Part shown: piece after piece, positions 5,024 to 9,288 of the stretch
Layout: each line of letters starts with the position of its first letter
Position numbering within the stretch: the stretch's first letter is position 1
Made by a program: the position numbers and the translations under genes
DNA from: Chloroflexota bacterium
GTDB taxonomy: Bacteria > Chloroflexota > Limnocylindria > Limnocylindrales > CSP1-4
Reading direction: 5' to 3'
Assembly (NCBI GenBank): GCA_015661135.1
Contig: JACVXW010000124.1
Location: 1 to 9,288 of the forward strand
Length of the DNA: 9,288 nucleotides
The notes under the pieces: generated by a model
What the model was told of the DNA's origin: nothing
What the model saw: only the letters and a program-made list of their open reading frames with translations
Databases searched by the model: none

Positions 5024-6709
5024 GTGCCCACCCAGCAGTTCGACGTGGTCATCGTCGGCGGCGGCTCCGCCGGCAGCGTCCTTGCCAATCGCCTGACCTC
5101 GGATCCCGGGACCCGCGTCCTGGTCGTGGAGGCCGGCCGGCCAGATTGGCGGTTCGACGTCTTCATCCACATGCCGGCGGCGCTCGCATTCCCGATCGGC
5201 AGCCGGTTCTACGACTGGAAGTACGAGTCGGAGCCGGAGCCGTTCATGCACGGCCGGCGCATCTACCACGCCCGGGGCAAGGTCCTCGGCGGCTCGTCGT
5301 CCATCAACGGGATGATCTTCCAGCGCGGCAACCCGCTCGACTTCGAGCGATGGGCGGCGGATCCCGGAATGGCCAGCTGGGACTTTGCCCATTGCCTGCC
5401 CTACTTCCGGCGGATGGAGGACACGCTCGCCGCAGCTCCGGGCGATCCGTGGCGCGGCCGCGGCGGACCGCTGCCCCTGGAGCGCGGACCGGCCACGAAT
5501 CCGCTGTTCGATGCCTTCTTCGCGGCCGCCCAGGAGGCCGGGTATCCCCTCACTGCCGACGTCAACGGCTACCGCCAGGAAGGCTTCGCCAAGTTCGACC
5601 GAAACATCCGCCGAGGACGCCGGATCTCGGCGGCCCGCGCCTACCTTCACCCGGTCATGCGCCGTCGCAATCTCGTGATCCGGACGTCGGCCTTCGTGAC
5701 CCGGATCCTGTTCGAGGGCCAGCGCGCGATCGGCGTCGAGTATTCGGCCGGCTCAGGCCAGGTGCGTCGGGTCCTCGCCGGCGAGGTGATCCTGGCCGGC
5801 GGGGCGATCAACTCACCGCAGTTGCTGCAACTCTCAGGGATCGGCAATGCCGGCGAGCTGGGCGCCCTCGGCATCCCCGTCGTCGCCGATCTGCCGGGGG
5901 TCGGGGAGAACCTCCAGGACCACCTGGAGGTCTACGTCCAGTACCGGTCCACGAAGCCCATCTCCATGCAGCCCTCGCTCGAGAAGTGGCGCCGGCCGTG
6001 GATCGGGGCCCAATGGCTCTTCCTGCGACGCGGACCGGGCGCAACCAATCACTTCGAGGGCGGCGGGTTCGCCCGGAGCAACGAGGACGTGGCCTACCCG
6101 AACCTGATGTTCCACTTCCTGCCCCTGGCGATCCGGTATGACGGCACGGCGCCCACCGGCGGGCATGGCTACCAGGTCCACGTCGGGCCGATGTACTCGG
6201 ATGCGCGCGGCACGGTCAAGATCCGGACCGCTGACCCGGGCGTCCACCCGGAGCTGCGGTTCAACTATCTCTCGACCGCCCAGGACCGGCGCGAATGGGT
6301 GGAGGCGATCCGGGTGGCGCGGGCAATCCTGAACCAGCCGGCGATGGCCCAGGTCAACGGCGGCGAGGTCTCGCCCGGCCCGGCGATCCAGACCGATGAC
6401 GAGATCCTGGACTGGGTCGCCCGCGACGGCGAGACGGCGCTCCATCCGTCGTGCACCGCGAAGATGGGCACGGACCTGAAGTCTGTCGTGGACCCATTGA
6501 CCGTGGGTGTCCATGGCGTTGACGGCCTGCGGGTCGTGGACGCGTCCGTTTTTCCCTATGTCACCAACGCGAACATCTACGCCCCGGTGATGATGGTCGC
6601 GGAGCGCGCCGCCGATCTCATTGCCGGCAACACGCCGCTGTCACCGGACACGCGCTCGTTCTATCGTCACGACGCCGGGATGCCGCTGGATGAGCCGTCC
6701 GGCGCGTAG
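5024..6709 (+). CDS. GMC-family FAD-dependent alcohol/choline dehydrogenase-like oxidoreductase
   Basis: 561-residue cytoplasmic flavoenzyme of the glucose-methanol-choline family, nearest in style to BetA-type choline dehydrogenases of usual length. Seen: dinucleotide-binding VVIVGGGSAGSVLANRL (8-24) with acidic Glu37 after the second strand; GMC signature 1 in HARGKVLGGSSSINGMIFQR (82-101); signature 2 in AGGAINSPQLLQLSGIG (258-274); PGVGENLQDHLEVYVQ (291-306); and the C-terminal substrate-side motif ALHPSCTAKMG (472-482) with the catalytic-base candidate His474, then VVDASVFPYVTNANIYAPVM (504-523). The second active-site position, usually His or Asn just before Ala-Pro, seems to be Tyr519. 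The GTG at 5024 is chosen because the family's beta strand starts five codons later and TAGCAT stands 6 nt upstream. No betaine-aldehyde dehydrogenase or transporter is adjacent, so the substrate could be another alcohol. Confidence 0.93.
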   Translation: MPTQQFDVVIVGGGSAGSVLANRLTSDPGTRVLVVEAGRPDWRFDVFIHMPAALAFPIGSRFYDWKYESEPEPFMHGRRIYHARGKVLGGSSSINGMIFQRGNPLDFERWAADPGMASWDFAHCLPYFRRMEDTLAAAPGDPWRGRGGPLPLERGPATNPLFDAFFAAAQEAGYPLTADVNGYRQEGFAKFDRNIRRGRRISAARAYLHPVMRRRNLVIRTSAFVTRILFEGQRAIGVEYSAGSGQVRRVLAGEVILAGGAINSPQLLQLSGIGNAGELGALGIPVVADLPGVGENLQDHLEVYVQYRSTKPISMQPSLEKWRRPWIGAQWLFLRRGPGATNHFEGGGFARSNEDVAYPNLMFHFLPLAIRYDGTAPTGGHGYQVHVGPMYSDARGTVKIRTADPGVHPELRFNYLSTAQDRREWVEAIRVARAILNQPAMAQVNGGEVSPGPAIQTDDEILDWVARDGETALHPSCTAKMGTDLKSVVDPLTVGVHGVDGLRVVDASVFPYVTNANIYAPVMMVAERAADLIAGNTPLSPDTRSFYRHDAGMPLDEPSGA

Positions 6710-6726
6710 GTTGCGGCCGCGATTCG

Positions 6727-7044
6727 TCAGGCCTTCTTGTTCCGGCGACGACCTCGCGTGCCCGGGATCAGCGAACGGCTGAGGAAGATCGCGCCGGCGC
6801 GCACGCCCATGTTGATATCGGCCGGGTGGGCCTTCACCTGGCGATTCACGGCCGCCCGGATCGTGACCATCTTCTCGCCATCCTCGAGCTCGATCTTCTT
6901 GATCGACGACATGGGTCCGACGGCGATTTCGTTGAGCAGCTTCACGATCGTCTGATCGCGCTTCTGGATCGCCAGCTGGCGCGGGCTGAGCGCGCGCGGT
7001 TGCCTGGGCGCCAGTTCCTCTGGCTTGGCGTCACGGATTCGCAT
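6727..7044 (-). CDS. Small basic protein of unknown function (105 aa)
   Basis: I do not recognise this gene. The protein starts MRIRDAKPEELAPRQPRALS, then a probable helix RQLAIQKRDQTIVKLLNEIA (22-41), then an alternating stretch with SSIKKIELEDGEKMVTIRAAVNRQ broken around residues 46-69, a segment VKAHPADINMGVRAGAIFLS (70-89), and a very basic end RGRRRNKKA (97-105). No transmembrane segment, signal peptide or cysteine is present. The charge pattern and basic tail could suit binding of nucleic acid, but that is only a guess. The ATG at 7044 has AGGAG 11 nt upstream; the frame's upstream extension to 7182 lacks a ribosome site and looks non-coding. It converges on the GMC gene, with 17 bp between the stops, and diverges from the metalloprotease-like gene. 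Confidence 0.7.
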   Translation of the reverse strand: MRIRDAKPEELAPRQPRALSPRQLAIQKRDQTIVKLLNEIAVGPMSSIKKIELEDGEKMVTIRAAVNRQVKAHPADINMGVRAGAIFLSRSLIPGTRGRRRNKKA

Positions 7045-7221
7045 CGGTCTGAGGGCTCCTGAATCCAACCGGGCGCCCGTGTACCGGAACGGCCACCAGC
7101 GGTGATGAATCGTGGCGCGATGATAACAACGACAGGCAACGGAACCTGCCCGCGCCGGGGCGGCGTTGTCACCGTGCACCACGGACTTGGCCGACCGCTC
7201 GCGTGCATGGGAGGAGGGGCG

Positions 7222-7227
7222 TATTCT
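7222..7227 (+). promoter_or_regulatory. Candidate -10 box of the metalloprotease-like gene
   Basis: TATTCT matches TATAAT at four of six positions and stands 47 bp before the ATG at 7275, leaving room for a leader of about 40 nt with the GGAGG ribosome site at 7261-7265. No clear -35 box lies 16-18 bp upstream. Confidence 0.3.
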
Positions 7228-7274
7228 CTCGCCAATTCCGACCGTCCGAATGTCACCGTTGGAGGCCCGCGATC

Positions 7275-8060
7275 ATGTTTCGAGCGACCCGTCGAACGAT
7301 TCTCCTCAGCCTGGGGCTCGGCCTCGTCCTGATCGCACCGACGGCCGTGTCCGCGACGCATTCATGGGGTCCTCCATATCACTGGGCCCGGACGGCGAAT
7401 CCGTTCACCCTGAAGCTCGGCGACAACCTGAGTTCGACCTGGGATCCGATCCTCGTCACATCGAGGAACGACTGGAACGTCTCGACCGTTCTCGAGACCG
7501 CTATCGTCGACGGCAGCTCATCGCGCCCGAAGCAGTGTCGAGCCAAGGCCGGGACCATCCAGGTCTGCAACGCGACCTACGGCAACAACGGCTGGCTCGG
7601 CGTCGCGTCGATCAGCATCACGGGCGGGACGCACATCACCCAGGCCACGGTCAAGGTGAATGACACCTATTTCAACAACCCGCCGTACGACACGACACCT
7701 TGGCGGAACATGGTGATGTGCCAGGAGGTCGGGCATGCGTTTGGTCTTGACCACCAGGACGTGACGTTCGGCAACGCGAATCTCGGGTCGTGCATGGACT
7801 ACACGAACGACCCGAGCACGAACCAGCATCCCAATCAGCACGACTACGATTGGCTCGAGGTCATCTACGGCCACACGGACAGCACGACGACGATCGCCGC
7901 GGCGCCCGCTGCAGCCCCGGCGGCCGCGGCCGGTGGGACCGCGGATAGCTCCTGGGGCGACCTCGTGGCGGTGACGAACGGTGGACACGGGGCAACATTC
8001 GTCCTCGATCTCGGCTACGGGCTGAGGACCGTCACCTACGTGCTCTGGGCGGACCGCTAG
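7275..8060 (+). CDS. Secreted metzincin-like protein with QExxH motif
   Basis: 261-residue exported protein resembling the zinc metalloprotease fold. Seen: basic start MFRATRR and a hydrophobic stretch with a probable signal-peptidase cut after AVSA (about residue 27); a domain with the helix CQEVGHAFGLDHQD (149-162), matching HExxHxxGxxH except that the first His is Gln150 (CAG); a methionine-turn-like SCMDYTNDPS (172-181); four cysteines (88, 98, 149, 173) that could form two disulfides; then an Ala/Pro linker (about 208-220) and a short C-terminal segment rich in beta-like residues. Glu151, His154 and His160 are intact. Loss of one zinc ligand may mean altered metal binding or no proteolysis; I believe related hypothetical proteins share the Gln, from memory only. 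GGAGG lies 9 nt before the ATG. The upstream in-frame extension to 7203 runs through the promoter and was rejected. Confidence 0.8.
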   Translation: MFRATRRTILLSLGLGLVLIAPTAVSATHSWGPPYHWARTANPFTLKLGDNLSSTWDPILVTSRNDWNVSTVLETAIVDGSSSRPKQCRAKAGTIQVCNATYGNNGWLGVASISITGGTHITQATVKVNDTYFNNPPYDTTPWRNMVMCQEVGHAFGLDHQDVTFGNANLGSCMDYTNDPSTNQHPNQHDYDWLEVIYGHTDSTTTIAAAPAAAPAAAAGGTADSSWGDLVAVTNGGHGATFVLDLGYGLRTVTYVLWADR

Positions 8061-8106
8061 GCGACCGCCGGGTACCCGCCGAACGGGCAGACCAACCCCG
8101 CCCGCG
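8061..8106. other. Convergent intergenic gap with GC-rich inverted repeats
   Basis: 46 bp between the metalloprotease-like stop and the proline dehydrogenase stop. It holds the palindrome CGGGTACCCG (8069-8078) and a loose stem CGGGC/GCCCG. There is no T-run on either strand, so no standard terminator can be claimed. Confidence 0.3.
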
Positions 8107-9027
8107 TCAGCCGATCATCTGGCGAAGCGCGAAGAGCACGTTCGCCGGCCGCTCGGCGAGCCGCCGCATGTACCAGGGATACCAGGCTTCGCCGTAGGCG
8201 ATGAGGTCCCGGACGATGAATCCCTCGCGGTTCAGGCGGGACTGCTGGTCCGATCGGACGCCGTAGAGCATCTGGATCTCGAACGCGGTCTTGCGCAGGC
8301 CCATCGCGGCCGCATGCTCCGCGACCTGCCCGATGAGGCCCACGTCGTGGGTGCCCAGCGCAATCCGCACCTGCCCGCCGGCCCGCACCGCCTCCAGCAT
8401 GGCCACAGACAGCGCGAGGAAGTTCGCGTTCACCTCGGCCCTGGCCTGGTAGGTGATCTCGGTGGGCTCGGCGTACGCGCCTTTGACCAGTCGAATCCCC
8501 GGCTGGAGCGGTAGCAGGCGTCGGACGTCCGCCGCGGTTCGTCGCAGGTACGCCTGAAGGCACAGCCCGACGTTGGGATGGCTCGCCTTGAGCCGCTCGT
8601 AGAAGGCGATCGTCGCCTCGGTGTAGGCACTGCCCTCCATGTCCACCCAGAGCGACCGTCCGTTCTCGGCAGCCTTCGTCGCGAGGGCGGACGCGTGGGC
8701 GAACGTCCGCTCGACGTCCAGGTCGAAGCCGAGCTGGGTGAGCTTCACGCTGATCTCACCGTCCAGTCGCCGCTCGCGGATCTCGTCCATGACCCCGAGG
8801 TAGTGCGCGGCGACCTCATCGGCGTCCTCGATGCGGACCAGGTTCTCCCCGAGCCGCGTGTAGAGCGACCCGATCCCCTCGATCTGGAACTGCGCCCCGG
8901 CCCGGAGCGCGCTCTCGGCGTCTTCACCCGGCATGAACCGGCGAACCGCCCGGCGCGCGAACCAGAGCTTTGGCAATCGATCGCGAAGCCAGCGGTTGCC
9001 GGCCATCCAGAGGAGCATTCGGCGCAT
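8107..9027 (-). CDS. putB: Proline dehydrogenase (monofunctional)
   Basis: 306-residue FAD enzyme of the PutA/PRODH beta-alpha barrel family, oxidising L-proline to pyrroline-5-carboxylate and passing electrons to the membrane quinone pool. The length fits the stand-alone enzyme, without the aldehyde dehydrogenase half of PutA. Seen: EISVKLTQLGFD (91-102) with the conserved Lys95, SLWVDMEGSAYT (125-136), GIRLVKGAYAEP (177-188), KTAFEIQMLYGVR (246-258), and the substrate-binding YGEAWYPWYMRRLAERPAN (278-296) with Arg288/Arg289 that hold the proline carboxylate. The ATG at 9027 has no ribosome site but lies 6 nt after TAGCCT, a leaderless arrangement. No P5C dehydrogenase gene is in the window. 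It diverges from the amidohydrolase-like gene across 182 bp. The symbol is the one used for monofunctional enzymes and carries less certainty than the function. Confidence 0.94.
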   Translation of the reverse strand: MRRMLLWMAGNRWLRDRLPKLWFARRAVRRFMPGEDAESALRAGAQFQIEGIGSLYTRLGENLVRIEDADEVAAHYLGVMDEIRERRLDGEISVKLTQLGFDLDVERTFAHASALATKAAENGRSLWVDMEGSAYTEATIAFYERLKASHPNVGLCLQAYLRRTAADVRRLLPLQPGIRLVKGAYAEPTEITYQARAEVNANFLALSVAMLEAVRAGGQVRIALGTHDVGLIGQVAEHAAAMGLRKTAFEIQMLYGVRSDQQSRLNREGFIVRDLIAYGEAWYPWYMRRLAERPANVLFALRQMIG

Positions 9028-9033
9028 GTCGAC

Positions 9034-9063
9034 AGGCTACGGGGTTCGTGGCGCCGCCGCCAA
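9034..9063 (-). promoter_or_regulatory. Promoter of the proline dehydrogenase gene, leaderless type
   Basis: On the minus strand TTGGCG (9063-9058), an 18-nt spacer and TAGCCT (9039-9034), then six bases and the ATG at 9027. A start 7 nt after the -10 box falls on the start codon itself, so the mRNA should be leaderless. Confidence 0.5.
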
Positions 9064-9108
9064 GCCGAAGGGCCTGAAAACCGGGCCCATCGGTCACGCC
9101 TCCCGACC

Positions 9109-9138
9109 TTGACGCGTGCCGCGCGCTCGGCCCACACT
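9109..9138 (+). promoter_or_regulatory. Weak candidate promoter for the amidohydrolase-like gene
   Basis: TTGACG (9109-9114), an 18-nt spacer and CACACT (9133-9138; A2, A4 and T6 of a -10 box). It would give a leader of about 65 nt before the GTG at 9210. The rest of the 182-bp divergent gap shows nothing I can name. Confidence 0.25.
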
Positions 9139-9209
9139 CACGTCCAAGCCAGTCGGGCGAAGTTCGCTCAGCGTCCCCATCCGGTCACCCTCCGCCCAGG
9201 AGCTCCACG

Positions 9210-9288
9210 GTGACAGCCGCCGGTCTGATCGTTCGCAATGCCCGGGTCCATCCGACCACGCGTCGGGGCAGTGACCTGTTCGATGTGA
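9210..9288 (+). CDS. Probable amidohydrolase-family protein (first 26 codons, cut by window edge)
   Basis: The GTG at 9210 has AGGAG (9198-9202) 7 nt upstream and opens a frame to the window end, beginning MTAAGLIVRNARVHPTTRRG. The pattern Gly-Leu-Ile-Val-Arg-Asn-Ala-Arg-Val is the first beta strand typical of metal-dependent amidohydrolases (dihydroorotase, dihydropyrimidinase, imidazolonepropionase or D-aminoacylase kin). No catalytic residue is in range, so the specific enzyme cannot be named. The good ribosome site, the frame and the family-like start together make a real gene more likely than not. Confidence 0.6.
   Translation, partial: MTAAGLIVRNARVHPTTRRGSDLFDV

Noticed and set aside
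4921..6141. Long plus-strand frame (406 codons) overlapping the GMC gene
   Set aside because: It is an Arg/Pro-rich shadow of the GMC oxidoreductase in another frame, with no ribosome site or domain.
7045..7274. Promoter for the 105-aa gene at minus-strand TATCAT (around 7121-7126)
   Set aside because: No -35 box at suitable spacing, and a single hexamer is too weak to claim.
1..9288. CRISPR array, tRNA, rRNA or mobile-element genes
   Set aside because: No regularly spaced repeats, tRNA cloverleaf-like sequence, rRNA segments or transposase/integrase motifs were seen on either strand.

Overview
The window is GC-rich, dense, coding on both strands, and has many Shine-Dalgarno-less starts placed just after a TAnnnT-type -10 box. 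Its gene content (DM13-type membrane protein next to a BaeS/OmpR-type two-component system, Tat-exported intradiol dioxygenase, secreted QExxH metalloprotease-like protein) suggests a soil or freshwater Chloroflexota, perhaps of the Limnocylindria/Ellin6529 kind. This is inference from style and content; no marker gene is present, and an actinobacterium cannot be excluded.

Layout. (1) 1-1350, minus strand: a sulfur unit transcribed osmC-like then metY (O-acetylhomoserine sulfhydrylase; cut by the left edge). It is preceded by a leader of about 260 nt with a Rho-independent terminator, an overlapping alternative hairpin, and a possible short Met/Cys-containing leader peptide. This looks like transcription attenuation of an unassigned class. 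(2) 1385-2602: a Tat-exported intradiol dioxygenase lipoprotein gene (minus). It is bracketed by two direct copies of the operator, promoter and first 22 codons of a response regulator gene. The left copy is a truncated relic and the right copy is the intact gene. (3) 2493-4946, plus strand: OmpR-type response regulator, histidine kinase (ATGA overlap), then a small membrane-anchored DM13-domain gene whose domain has lost its centre and its reading frame. The same 11-bp-spaced direct repeat of GTCAC-like heptamers lies at the same distance from the -10 box in front of the relic, the intact regulator and the DM13 gene. That defines a likely autoregulated regulon. (4) 5024-6709, plus: a GMC-family FAD alcohol/choline dehydrogenase with a leaderless-type GTG start. 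(5) 6727-7044, minus: a 105-residue basic protein I do not recognise. (6) 7275-8060, plus: a secreted metzincin-like protein with Gln in place of the first zinc-binding His. (7) 8107-9027, minus: a monofunctional proline dehydrogenase with a leaderless-type start. (8) 9210-9288, plus: the first codons of a probable amidohydrolase, cut by the right edge.

How it fits together. The clearest functional units are the osmC-metY sulfur pair with its attenuator-like leader, and the two-component system with its repeated operator, which lies between the regulator and the divergent dioxygenase and again in front of the DM13 gene. The remaining genes are metabolic singletons (GMC dehydrogenase, proline dehydrogenase) or secreted and unknown proteins with no visible shared role. 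The most unusual features are the operator triad, the regulator-gene relic flanking the dioxygenase, and the unassigned leader RNA.
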